64,000 bases of DNA from Gonatopus flavifemur (lineage: Eukaryota; Arthropoda; Insecta; Hymenoptera; Dryinidae): positions 34,384,001 through 34,448,000 of the forward strand of contig JAFFJZ010000004.1 in the NCBI GenBank assembly GCA_018340375.1, given 5' to 3'. Every line of letters begins with the position of its first letter. Positions within the stretch are counted from its first letter, which is position 1. Under the pieces are notes generated by a model. That model had not been told where the DNA came from. It searched no databases and saw nothing but the letters and a program-made list of their open reading frames with translations. Made by a program: the position numbers and the translations under genes. Below are positions 33,228 to 43,918 of this stretch, one piece after another.

Positions 33228-33987
33228 TAATGCGAATAATAGAAATAGAACTTCGTCAACAACCCTTGAAAAAGAATTTTTCCTGAAATTTTCATTCATA
33301 AACATCCCGAGCAGAAATTTATATCCGGGTCACATAAGGACCTGATGTGGAATGCCTGACTTCCTATCAGGCCTTGATGTGGCATCCACATATGGTCCCG
33401 ATGAGGGATGTAACGCACCTTGTAATGTGAGCCTGAGGTGACTATTTTGACCAGAGATGGAATGACCATATTTGCCTCTGACGTACGTTCACGAAAATTC
33501 TGTGCTATAAATTTCTAGAATTCGTGGAGAATGAAGGTCGTACATAGATTTTGAAGATAATGCCCAACTGACTTCATAAAAATACCAGACTTTTTATTGG
33601 GATATCGAATATTCCATTATTAAGCAAAATCTAGTATTTATATGAAAGGTGGCGAGCAGATAACCTCAAAATAATGGTATGTCATCAACAGCCTTTGTGC
33701 ATTGTTGAAGTTAACAATAAAGTCAAGTATAAATATATCAATTCGAGATAATCTATGTTTATTGGATTGCGATAAATATTAGATTCAAGAATTGAATCAG
33801 ACTCCGTAGATATAGAACTTGTATCTATGTCTCTTTTATGATCTTGCACATCTCCAGAGTTTTGTTTACGAATTTTTCGAAATCTTTGTACACATAAGCG
33901 AGAGTACATGCATTTCCTCTCCTTTTTTGCACCATCCATAATTCACACATGAATAATTCAACACATGATTTACTTGATAGTTCGGAC

Positions 33988-34654
33988 CAGGGGGGTGCAA
34001 CTCGATAAAAACTATACGTAACGTTTTGTCACCATTCGATATCTCCCAAACTGTCCGCAAGAGACGCTGATTGTACTATCAGAAAAAGTCACGTGATACG
34101 ACAATTTTTCGGCACCTAATTTTGCATTTCAAATCGCTTGACAAATCATATCAATAATGGTGTTGATATATACATACAATTCTTGAATATGTCACATAAC
34201 CAAATATGATAATGACGATACTGACCACTGATATACATACACTGGATACCAGATCGACGCCATTTTCATGTACCGAATTGAACAAAATTCTACAACAGGC
34301 TTCTAGATCAAGTGCCTTCTATCATCGTGTTGGAGTACCAACATAAAATGGTTTGCTATATCTATATATATGGATTTTGAAATTCCCCAACACGATGGTA
34401 GACGTCGCTGCTATTATATTCTAATGAAAAAATGGGTACAAGAAATAGTATGAATTTCAAGGCGATCTCGTATCCAGTGTATATATATCAGTGATACTGA
34501 CACTCGTATCACGTACGTAGGGTACAAAAAAAACATCACGTGATTTTGACTTGGCTACAGACAGCGCCGTTCACGGACTTCAAGTGAAGTTTACTGTGAT
34601 GACAAAACGTTTCGCGAAACATTTGAAGGTGATCAGGTGAGTTGCACCCCCCTG
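33988..34654. mobile_element. hAT-type element (667 bp) with 8-bp duplication
   Basis: CAGGGGGGTGCAACTC at the left, GAGTTGCACCCCCCTG at the right; GTTCGGAC is duplicated at 33980-33987 and 34655-34662. A 268-bp element is nested in its middle. Confidence 0.9.
34226..34493. mobile_element. hAT-type mini-element (268 bp) nested in the previous one
   Basis: CACTGATATACATACACTGG at the left and CCAGTGTATATATATCAGTG at the right, with ATACTGAC duplicated at 34218-34225 and 34494-34501. The arms continue with GGATACCAGATCG / CGATCTCGTATCC, and CATCGTGTTGG / CCAACACGATGG near the centre. Confidence 0.9.
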
Positions 34655-34854
34655 GTTCGGACACATGAACAATTATCAGAAATGTTTCTTGGTAACACGC
34701 GAAAACCGTAAACAGATGCCACAATACTCTTAGAATATTCATTTCGATTCACTTATTGAGTGAACTGGTACTACAACCAAACTCATACAAACTTGTGAAG
34801 ACAAGAGAAGAGGTTATGGTTGCGTGCGCAGCTTACCATGCATTCTCCGTTATG

Positions 34855-34996
34855 GCGAATTTGGCTACCTGCACTGGGGCAAACTCGAGATATCTCTGTC
34901 CTTTGTTATCATCGTTAATAAATAAGAGATTTATTAACGATGACAACAAAGGACAGAGATATCCCGAATTTGCTCCAGTGCAGTTAACCGAATTCG
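34855..34996. repeat. Long near-perfect hairpin (142 bp)
   Basis: Arms of ~67 bp pair with few mismatches (GAGATATCTCTGTCCTTTGT against ACAAAGGACAGAGATATC; ATCGTTAATAAAT / ATTTATTAACGAT), leaving a loop of only a few bases. Transcribed, it would form a long double-stranded RNA. Confidence 0.75.
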
Positions 34997-35388
34997 CTAC
35001 AAATGCTATAAGTCACCAGGAAATGAAGAAAGGTATACCACGTTCTGCACACATCAGGATCACATTTGGCATAACAAGTCAGGATCAACTATATTATGCC
35101 CTCCTCAGGGCCATATCTGGCAAACCCAAACATGGCAAGCCTCATTTCAGCCCGATGTGGCCCACATAGGACCTCGGGGTTGCCATAAGACTTTTTTGCT
35201 CGGGATGTTCCTGAAGTTTGAATCGTTCGTAGAAACGAAACAAAAGCGCAAACTCATACTAAAAAAAAATGTCTTCTATCCAAATGAATAATTTATTTGT
35301 TCCCTCTCCATGGCATATTCCTTGGGATCAATTAAATATTCAATCAAATCAAATAATGGAATGCTTATGTTAAATGAATTAGTCTTCT

Positions 35389-35813
35389 CCCAGATAGCAT
35401 TGAAAGTCCTCTGGACGTTTTAGAAACATAACCTTAGTTCTGCGCGCTTCGTCTCCGGGGAGTAGGTTTAAGTACGTTCAGAGGACGTTCATTTTTGATG
35501 CACCTGAATACGTTCCCAATACGTATTTTTCATTTGCCACGGGACGTTCTCGTTACGTTTCCCAAACGTACTTTCATGGAAACTAACCTTTACAAACATA
35601 TGTGTAGTGTCGCAGAACGTCATTGACACCTTGATTGAACACATTCCCAAAACGTCGCTTGGTGAAGATAAATAGAACATTACGGAACATTTGTATGTCC
35701 CTCGGACGTACATGCGACGTTCTTAGAACGTCCTGGGATCTCATTTGAACGTTCTGTGCGTGAGCAAGTACGTTTTGTGAATGTTTAGAAAACCTCCCGA
35801 TGCTATCCGGGCT
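35389..35813. mobile_element. ACGTT-rich element with CCCAGATAGCAT ends (425 bp)
   Basis: CCCAGATAGCATTG at the left, CGATGCTATCCGGG at the right. The interior reiterates ACGTTC/GAACGT words, as at 1783-1980 and 36480-36574. Confidence 0.55.
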
Positions 35814-35929
35814 AAATGCCCAGAATATTTTCAAAAATTTTCAGAATTACTCTGAAAGTCTGCAGAGATTTACAGAGAATGTTCAAATTTCAAGAGTTTT
35901 CTAGAGAGAGAGCAGAAGTAACAGTACGC

Positions 35930-36480
35930 TCCTGGCAGTACTGAAAAAATCTACACGCAGAAATATGGTCTTGATTGGGAGAAACATCCAGATTGGGAGG
36001 GTTGGATTTCGAAGAGTAAATTGGGGAATAAATATTTCTTTTGTAAATTTTGTAACAGCAATTACAAATGGCAGGACAGAAATTATTAGGCATTTGCGTT
36101 CTAAAAAACATGAAAATAATACTGCCTCGTTTGCAAGCAAACAAACTTTGGAAGTGTGCTTGTTTTCTTTAGAGAGAACAATGAGTTATAAAACATTGGC
36201 CTAAATTAATGAAATCAGAATAACCGCATTTATAGCAGAAATAATTTAGCCATCAGTTTAGCAGATCCTTTGATTGAACTAATCAAGAAGTTGAATTTAC
36301 AAAAAGATGCAACAGACATCATGACATGCAGCAAAACAAAATGTTCTGCTGTAATACGGAATGTAATTGGTCAGTGCAGCTTGGAAAATTTATTGAATAT
36401 TGTGAGAAGTGAAAAATTTTCAATTATCATCGACGAATCAACAGATCACATCGCAAAAGAACTTGCCCTGATAACAAAAC
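35930..36480 (+). pseudogene. BED-finger hAT transposase fragment (broken)
   Basis: Text from ~35968 gives a BED-type zinc finger: two cysteines in FCKFCNSNYK, then after a one-base frame change HLRSKKHENN with the histidines. From 36240 a separate frame continues SLADPLIELIKKLNLQK...FSIIIDESTDH, the region leading to the first catalytic aspartate (DESTD) of hAT-family transposase-like proteins. It stops at ~36478, where ACGTT-repeat sequence begins. It lacks most of the catalytic domain and the C-terminal dimerisation region, so it is a relic. The flanking ACGTT-type ends (35389-35813 and 36480-36574) may be its original termini or unrelated. Confidence 0.65.
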
Positions 36481-36574
36481 GTGTCTCTGGGACGTTTTCT
36501 GAACGTTCAGAAAACCTCCCCTACGTTTCATAAACCTTCCATAAACGTTCCAGTGGTACGTCTTGCTATCTGGG
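36480..36574. repeat. Partial ACGTT-rich element ending TGCTATCTGGG
   Basis: ACGTTTTCTGAACGTTC and AAACGTTCCAG words, ending in the inverse of the CCCAGATAGCA end at 35389. Confidence 0.5.
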
Positions 36575-36799
36575 TGCCCTTATTGAAGTGTCTGATAGGA
36601 TATGATAGGAATTATTTCTATCGCGTAGGAGTGTAACTTTGGCGCATATTTTTAACATAGAATTTCAGATATTCAACAACTGAACTATTTGAAATAAATC
36701 GCGTATTGTATGAACGAATACCTATAATATATTTTGATACTTTGAACAAATCATATTGGGTGCGATGAATCTATGGTGCAGGATAAACCACGAACGATA

Positions 36800-37450
36800 C
36801 CGGTGGCAACATCTGTTAGTCATCAAGCAAACGACGTAGCCGCACGAACACTACTCGTGACGCGCCCAATAGTAGAAGACGCAACGTAAAGGCACTATTC
36901 ACGCGCGGGTCTGCCCTAATTGCGTAGTGCGATCAGTTCCCGATAGGCCTCGCGCGCTTCCCCAAGCAAGATCGAGATTCTCGGGTATATAAAAGAAGAC
37001 GAGCGCGCAGTTCGACACACCATTCTCTGGTCGAGTATCGTATGGTTCAAACTACGCCACAAGCAAGGTGAGAGAGTACCTCCACCAGGAGAAGTTGTCC
37101 AGCTGTTGCCACGGCTTCGTACATAGACTAGGGCCTTCGTCGGTTCAAGCCTCGACATCCTGGTGGGTTGATGAGGGACGGTGGGAGGATCGGTTCAACC
37201 ATCCTCAAGAGTAGAGTTTGGTTAGGGAAGGGGGTGAATCTTGTGTAGTTGAACTCACAAGATTCTTCTAGGGCAAAGAATCAGCCACTCGGGGGAGTAA
37301 TATTCTATTTGTCCCGAACTCTCCATTGATTTCCAGTAGGGCCCAAGGATTATTCTGATACGTCCGCTTCTCTACCATTTTTTATTATTTCTTATAAAAC
37401 CTCTTCAACCTTGCGAAATAGACAACACCGCAAAAACCCCGCTCAGACTG
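36800..37450 (+). promoter_or_regulatory. GC-richer LTR-like stretch with a TATA-box promoter
   Basis: Composition changes sharply (CpG-rich, CGCGCGGG, GCCTCGCGCGC). TATATAAAAG at 36986-36995 is followed 20-25 nt later by an initiator-like CAGTTCG (37008). TGTTAGTCATC near 36811 and AATAGACAACA near 37419 are possible LTR ends, so a solo LTR is plausible, but no flanking duplication or second copy is present. A host promoter is the alternative. Confidence 0.4.
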
Positions 37451-37828
37451 ATTGGTTCCATCTGACCCAATCAGGGATTCTCGAAATTAATTAAGTATAT
37501 CCGAAATATTACCCGTCTATCATTTTTACGTGAAAATTGACGTTTGATAGAATCATTAGGCTAAGAAAACGCGTGTGCACACAGCAGCATTAGTAGTCCA
37601 GACGAAATGAGTCGATTTTTAATGAATAAGATTCCAATCTGTAATAACCAATTACAGGGCCTTGAAGTCTCAGTTCCTTCCTTTGTAAATCAATCTTATA
37701 AACTTATTGTGGACAACAAATTTCTTTGATCGAAACCCGAACATCAATCAATGTGAAATGTCATAATAAATATTGTTAAACTTTAACCATCAGCAATCAA
37801 TCTCTTTGTTTTGAATACTGTGATCCAC
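37451..37828. other. No gene recognised
   Basis: Ordinary AT-rich DNA with a CCAATCAGGGATTC phrase. Nothing coding. Confidence 0.4.
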
Positions 37829-37830
37829 CC

Positions 37831-37952
37831 CAAGCAGCAACAGAAGTTCGAAATATATACGAAATAGAAACGTTCGTAGAATATACGAATGAAATACGGA
37901 GAACATATAATGAACGTTCATGGGATTTTCGAATAAGACTGTTTTAAATATA
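37831..37952. repeat. CAAGCAGC-family copy interrupted by the pogo-like element
   Basis: CAAGCAGCAACAGAAGTTCG onward matches 27373-27485. The text breaks off at GTTTTAAATATA and resumes after 41591 with CCTAGAACATACATAGTA, exactly where 27482-27508 continues (ACTTAGAACGTACATAGTA). Confidence 0.75.
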
Positions 37953-38204
37953 GGGGCGAGTGGGGTAAATTGGCGGGTGGGGCAGGTTGGCGGTTTGCGT
38001 TTTATCCAAACTGTAATTGTTTCCCAGTGCCATCCCTCGGACATCTCATGTATTTGAATGGATCGCGCATGTCACCAAGTTTCACTATGTTTGATAAACT
38101 AACCTATGTGTTGGTGAGTGAAAAACTTAAAAAATCATATTTTTCTTCATAGGATTATTCTGACTTCCTCAAGATCAAAACCAATGTAAGTATCGAACTC
38201 ACGC

Positions 38205-38638
38205 AGTCTTTAATCCCTCCTCTAAAGATATAAAGTCTATATAATATCATATTTTTCAACCTTGTTCCAAGAATCTCATTAATTGCATGCAAGAAGTGGG
38301 GTTGGGGCACGTTGGCGGTTTCCTCATGAGGTACATTGGTGGGTTCTTCCTAATATTAAAACAAACCATGTTTCAGAAAATGGTGCGGAACTATAAAAGA
38401 AAGACGAACAGGGGAAGCATCGACATGAATACAATGAAAGAAGCATTAGTGGATATGAAAATTAACAGAAGAACCTTCAAAGAAATCTCCAATAAATATA
38501 AAATTCCTCTCAGAACATTAGAAAGACATGCTCAAAAAGCCGACTTACAAGAATTGCTAACTACGCATGACATTACAAATACACAACCTTCGAACCCACA
38601 AAACCACAGCAGTTACGCACGTAATTTCCAGGTGAATG
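38205..38638 (+). repeat. Direct duplication, copy 1
   Basis: TTTAATCCCTCCTCTAAAGA through the first exon to its splice donor, near-identical to 40879-41307 (a few substitutions, such as AATAAATATAAA against AATGAATATAAA). The match continues after the inserted hAT element, to ~38975. Confidence 0.9.
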
Positions 38639-40300
38639 CAGTGGTCTCAGATTGGACTTGCAAACGTTACGCGCACAGATGCAACTGTATGTCAGTGTGA
38701 AAAAAGAGAGGGTATGGTTGCGCGCGCAACCCAGCATGCTTTCTCTTTTGCTCTCCAGTCAACTATCAGATGAACAATGGAGAAAGCATGCTAGGTTGCG
38801 CGCGCAACCATACCCTTTCTTTTTATACATCGACGTAAAGTTGCATCTGTGTGCGTAACGTTTGCGAGTCCAATCTGAGACCACTGGGTGAATGTTACAA
38901 TATTTTTGTATATCATGTTATGAACATTCGACCATCAGCAATCAATTGAAATTTTCAACTCTCCAAATTTCTTGAATTGAGATTTCACTCTTTGAGCAAC
39001 TGAAAGGAAACCTGTCCGATTTTCGAGTGAAATTTTCATTCTTTCAGAATGAAAACTTGAAATTTTAGGTTGAAAATTCATGATTACTACAATTTCGGAG
39101 TGGATTTTGAACTTCGAAAAAGTGGAATGTCATCAGACAAGAGTGAAAAATCCATTTGAATCGGAAAGGTTCTCCTCTCAGTAGGAATGGAGTGAAAACG
39201 TTGGATTTTCATTCTCCCCGATTCAGAGAAACTTATCCCCAATACAATCAATATGCTTTCAGATTTTTACTGACGCTGAAGAAACACAAATAATGCAATA
39301 TATAATTAAAGCAGCTGATATTTACTTCGGCCTGTCAATGAATGATATCCGTGAACTGGCTTTCACTTACGCCCAATCTTTAGATAAAGTACCATCGACA
39401 TGGGCCAAACATCAAAAGGCTGGAGTAGATTGGTATCGTGGGTTCATGAAAAGATATCCAAACTTACCTCTACGACCCCCTGAAGCAACGAGTTTGGCTA
39501 GAGCGTCAGGGTTTAATAAACAATCTGTTGCAGAATTCTACGATAATGTCGAGGTTATATTGAAACGCCATAATTTTATCCCAGCTGACATTCGGAACTG
39601 TGATGAGACGGGTGTTACAACAGTTCAAAAACCTATTCGTGTCGTTGCCAGAAAAGGATTTAAGCGGGTGGGAAGGACAACATCAGCCGGAAGAGGCAAA
39701 CTTGTAACGCTCATGGTGGCTGTATCTGCAAGTGGGTCTTCCATTCCACCATTTTTTGTATTCCCTCGCACAAAATTTGTGACCATTTTCTAACCAACGC
39801 ACCCATTGGTAGCGTTGGTTGTGCAAATCCATCTGGTTGGATGAAGGAAACACATTTTGTACATTTTTTAGAACATTTCGTCAGAAATACAAAATTTTCA
39901 AAAGAAAAGCCAGTTCTCCTTCTTCTTGACAACCACTCGTCCAACTTATCAGTGCCAGGCCTCGATTACGCTAGAGACAATGGGATTGTAATGCTTTCTT
40001 TCCCACCTCATTGCAGTCACAGATTGCAAATTCTCGATGTTTCTGTGTAAGGTCCATTCAAAAGGTTCACAAATCAGGGAATTGATGATTGGATGACGGC
40101 ACATCCAGGTAAAACAATGTCCATCTATGACATTCCTGGCATTGTGAGTTTGACTCTTCCCAAAGCTTGCACGCCATCTGACAATAATGGCTGGCTTTGA
40201 AAAAAACAGGAATCATGCCATTCAATGAGGAAAACTTTTCCGAACAAGACTTCCTGCCTTCATATGTAACTGATAGACCCGATCCATCAATTAATTCCAC
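38368..40300 (+). pseudogene. pogo/Tigger-like DDE transposase, two exons, inactivated
   Basis: Exon 1 (ATG at 38368, or at 38380: MVRNYKRKTNRG) encodes a psq-type helix-turn-helix: MKEALVDMKINRRTFKEISNKYKIPLRTLERHAQK in pieces up to a CAG|GTGAATG donor at 38631/38632. After an intron, an acceptor CTTTCAG ends at 39262 and exon 2 runs FTDAEETQI... with a CENP-B-type second DNA-binding region, then the DDE core: RNCDETG (D at 39602-39604), LLLLDNHSSN (D at 39928-39930) and QILDVSV (D at 40036-40038), 35 residues between the last two. It is dead: frameshift near 39785, TAA at 40048-40050, further breaks beyond ~40195. A lysine-rich tail frame persists to 40602. The enzyme would move the element at TA sites. 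Confidence 0.88.
38639..38886. mobile_element. hAT-type mini-element (248 bp) inserted at the exon 1 splice donor
   Basis: CAGTGGTCTCAGATTGGACT at the left and AGTCCAATCTGAGACCACTG at the right, with GGTGAATG duplicated (38631-38638, 38887-38894). The empty site with single GGTGAATG is present at 41300-41307 in the duplicated exon. The arms run ~55 bp; an inner palindrome GGTTGCGCGCGCAACC occurs twice in opposite positions. Confidence 0.95.
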
Positions 40301-40875
40301 ACCTAAAATTACTATCTCGATTTGTTCGATACCCTCATAATCAACGCCTCTTTCATTAGAGCAAAATGTAATTCTTCTGTTGAGATTGAAGAGGATATTG
40401 GAAACCAAATTGAGGAATTGAAACCACTACCAAAGGCGGGACCAAGAAATGCCACGAGAAAATCGACACGCAAAAGGAAAACTGACATCTTAACAAATAG
40501 TCTAGTAAGGAATGCATTATCTGAGATGGCTGTTAAGGTAAATGAAGAGAAACAGAAGAAAGAAGAGAATTTGAAAAAACAGTTCATCGCAGAGCAAATG
40601 GCATAGAATAGTCAAGGAGAGAAAAAAGTAAAAAAATTATCAAAAAAGAGGTGGAGAAGAAATCAAAATAGATTGTAAGATTTTTTCAACATCTTTTTCA
40701 TCATGAGTACTTATATTTCAGTTATATTTTTGAATTGATAGCGTAGAATAGAATATACTGTTTTGCTCTCAATACTTTGTATATTCATACGTGTACATAA
40801 TTATCTTCATGAATTTGTTTTTAATTACACCGCCAACTTGCCCCATCCCGACCGCCAATTTGCCCCATCATGGGG

Positions 40876-41390
40876 ACTTTAATCCCTCCTCTAAAGATAT
40901 AAAGTCTATATAATATCATATTTTTCAACCTTGTTCCAAGAATCTCATTAATTGCATGCAAGAAGTGGGGTTGGGGCACGTTGGCGGTTTCCTCATGAGG
41001 TACATTGGTGGGTTCTTCCTAATATTAAAACAAACCATGTTTCAGAAAATGGTGCGGAACTATAAAAGAAAGACGAACAGGGGAAGCATCGACATGAATA
41101 CAATGAAAGAAGCATTAGTGGATATGAAAATTAACAGAAGAACCTTCAAAGAAATCTCCAATGAATATAAAATTCCTCTCAGAACATTAGAAAGACATGC
41201 TCAAAAAGCCGACTTACAAGAATTGCTAACTACGCATGACATTACAAATACACAACCTTCGAACCCACAAAACCACAGCAGTTATGCACGTAATTTCCAG
41301 GTGAATGTTACAATATTTTTGTATATCATGTTATGAACATTCGACCATCAGCAATCAATTGAAATTTTCAACTCCCCAAATTTCATCATG
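40876..41390 (+). pseudogene. Duplicated first exon of the pogo-like transposase
   Basis: The same exon 1 text as 38287-38638 (ATG at 41037, psq-type helix-turn-helix, SSYARNFQ then the GTGAATG donor at 41301), uninterrupted by the hAT element. After ~85 bp of intron it runs into the element's right end without a second exon, so it has no catalytic part. Confidence 0.85.
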
Positions 41391-41591
41391 GGGACAAATT
41401 GGCGGAGATGCTAGGTTCTGCTTTTATTATTTATCGTGTCCCTGCTATTTCATTCGAGGAAACTAATCTATGGCGATTTATAGTTGGAGGTTGGACCTTC
41501 AAAACTGATAAGTATCTAATTCTCACAACGATTCAAAATATGTGAAAAAAATTGGCAAACATTTTTATCGCCAACCTGCCCCAGTCCCCCC

Positions 41592-41899
41592 TACCTAGAA
41601 CATACATAGTAAATAAAAAATCTAAGAGATTTGCGAATACAAATACCATTAAAAATACAAGAACGTATCACAGTTTTGTTCCTCTATCCCACAATCAATT
41701 AAAAGTACGCAGACTTCAACTTCCGATAAATTTCAAATTGTGAATGTTGTAAGTCCTTCAAGAACTTGAATGTAAAAAAAAATTAACACTCGATTGAATA
41801 ACTTTCAGCCAAATGTATTTCAATTATATTGTACTGAATCTTCCATTGTTTTATATAACATCCTTGTACCATATGGAATTATGAAATGGTACCAAATTG
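41592..41899. other. Remainder of the CAAGCAGC repeat, then unassigned
   Basis: CCTAGAACATACATAGTA continues the interrupted repeat for ~20 bp; the rest has no gene or recognised repeat. Confidence 0.45.
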
Positions 41900-41901
41900 T
41901 A

Positions 41902-42956
41902 CACGGAGAAAACTGAATAGTGATATCAATCAAACCAATGGTACCTCGTACTCAAAACGATTTAGTAAAATATGGACAGACCAAATGTTTAGTATTAGAA
42001 ACCGAATGCACATACAGTTCATGTCACCATAACAAGTCAAATTAATTTTACTAAACTTTGTTTCATTCGATTACCCAAGCATTGTTACTCGTACCAAACA
42101 GTGAATGGTCGCATAATTGATTCCACCGCACAAATCATCTATTCCGCGGAATGGGCATGATAATTTTTACTAAACAACAATATGAATTCGATTCAACAAT
42201 AAAAAGGTTTTTGTTATATTATGAAGATTGTTAATGTTGTCTTTAGAAATAATTTCCTAAAGCAGCAAAAATTTGGATTGCTTGACATTCATTACTGTTT
42301 AGTTGAGCGTGAAGTTCTAGCATCGAACATCGATTGCACATGACATCTAGGGTGCTAAAAGCGGGAATCGAACCTCAACATCCTACCTACCTACCTACAC
42401 CTAACGCGTATACCATTTGAGCTAAACTGAACATATAATTTTGCTAGCTTTGCGTATCTCTCATAAGTGTTTGGAGAACTTATGATTAGAGGATACTGTT
42501 GAAACAATTTTGGATTTTCTAAATAAATTGATTCTGTGAAGTGTTGATTATTAAGACGAGAATCATGACAGGCATATTCCATATACAAGTTATCATCAAC
42601 TCCTTTCCTGCCATTAACACATTTATGAGAAAAACAATCGTTTATAAACAAAACAGTGTCGGTAAGCGAGGAGAGTTCGTATATTCGGTTATTTTCGACT
42701 CGTTTCGGTTCACTCCGCTCGAGCGCGAATAAAATAGTTATTATTACTAAACAGCGTAGTAAAGGCAATTGAGTCAGTCAAACTAACTATACCATCCGTA
42801 ATATTGATCATACATGGACTACTATACCATTTTGTTGAAATCACGAATCTTTACTGAATTATATTCAGTAGAATGAAATGATTGCTTAGTGCTTTCAGCG
42901 AAACAAGGTTATACTAAACGATAATGGTGAACGTCACTATTCCAGTTTTCTCCGTG
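41902..42956. mobile_element. CACGGAGAAAACTG element, full copy (1055 bp)
   Basis: TA + CACGGAGAAAACTGAATAGTG at the left; CTATTCCAGTTTTCTCCGTG + TA at the right. It has no transposase frame; a CGAGCGGAG/GAAACGAGTCG patch lies near 42700. A tRNA-like module lies at 42357-42430. The right third matches 43919-44256 in inverted orientation at ~85%. Confidence 0.85.
42357..42430 (-). other. tRNA-like Pol III promoter module in the CACGGAGA element
   Basis: On the minus strand TAGCTCAAATGG (42424-42413) is a good A box, GGTTCGATTCC (42374-42364) a perfect B box, and TTTT follows at 42360-42357. A (TAGG)4 run replaces the anticodon region. Clearly not a functional tRNA, but transcription by Pol III is plausible. 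Confidence 0.5.
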
Positions 42957-43918
42957 TAAAATAAACGTCTTTCATCCCAAATCACTTTTTTTCCATATTT
43001 ATGCGGACTTTTTTATTTGTAATGATATGAGGAGAACTAATTATTTGAAACAATCATAATCGTTTTTTAAAGAAACCGATTTTCTCAAGGTATTTTTATC
43101 AAAAATTTCCAGTTCGCACTGTCATTATCAAAGTAGATTATATCTCCCACGTGGATGAATTTTGGCCCAATCTTGGACCCACATAGGCAAAATAGGTCCC
43201 ATGTTGGACCAGTGTAGGCTCCATTGTACACACATGTTAAGAATATATGTGTATGAACGCGTTGTTCAATGAATCATGAGAATAATTTGAGGTCATTTTG
43301 GTTGTCTTTAACGGGCTATAATTACGACCCTGATGGAAATCATGGGACGAGTTTAAGATGCTTTCAAAGTTCAGGCCAAGGACGAATTTTTCTGCAAGTT
43401 TCAGATTTTTATCACTTACCCCACATACGAAACTTGGACCCCAAAGTATACGGTTTTTGAAAATTCACAAATCTCATATTGAAATTTTTCCTACGAGGAG
43501 ACGGTCAAAGGGACCAATGGCGGGTTTTTTTATTCATTCCATATATGCTAATGATATAACAGAAACGATTATCCCTTCACATCAAATAGGATAGGCACAG
43601 AAGGAACTTGAATATCACGAAAATCAGTGAAAAACCACGTATTTTCAGTTTAATGCTTTTCAAATTTTCTAGAGAAAGTACCATCTTTTGGCTCCAAAAT
43701 GACACCACGAACGTTGAAATATCTCAAATTTTCAGGAATTGCCAACAAAAAGTATAAGAGCTCAAAAACAGCACTTTTCGAGTGTTTTTGGTGGTGTGGG
43801 ATGGATCTGACGGAATATAGAAATCAAATGGCCATGAATTTGCTTTTCTTACACCTCAAAGGAGATTCTCACGAAGTATAAGCGAAATCTAAAATAGTGC
43901 CGCGCCATCGATTTGCTG
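42957..43918. other. No gene recognised
   Basis: 43160-43235 (TTGGACCCACATAGGCAAAATAGG in pieces) recalls the GGACC/CCACAT text of the element at 33300. The remainder is unassigned AT-rich DNA with short frames. Confidence 0.4.

Larger units (their letters stand above)
33300..35214. mobile_element. Candidate element with ACATCCCGAGCA ends, heavily nested
   Basis: ACATCCCGAGCAGAAA begins at about 33301 and its inverse TTTTTTGCTCGGGATGT ends at about 35214. Inside both ends are GGACCT...ATGTGG / CCACAT...AGGACC phrases. The centre is filled with two nested hAT-type elements and a hairpin. No target duplication was recognised, so one element is an inference. Confidence 0.45.
37953..41591 (+). 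mobile_element. pogo/Tigger-like element with internal duplication (3639 bp)
   Basis: Left end GGGGCGAGTGGGGTAAATTG; right end GCCAACCTGCCCCAGTCCCC inverted gives a matching GGGG...TGGGGCAGGTTGGC; TA flanks. The interrupted CAAGCAGC repeat confirms both borders. Inside are a transposase gene (38368-40300) and a second copy of its first exon region (40876-41390). GCCAACTTGCCCCATC-type words recur at 40838-40870 and 41390-41405, suggesting that two related elements recombined or nested. Confidence 0.85.

Noticed and set aside
42380..42400. Telomere-type repeat (CCTA run)
   Set aside because: The unit is CCTA, repeated about four times, not the insect CCTAA unit, and it lies inside a tRNA-like module.
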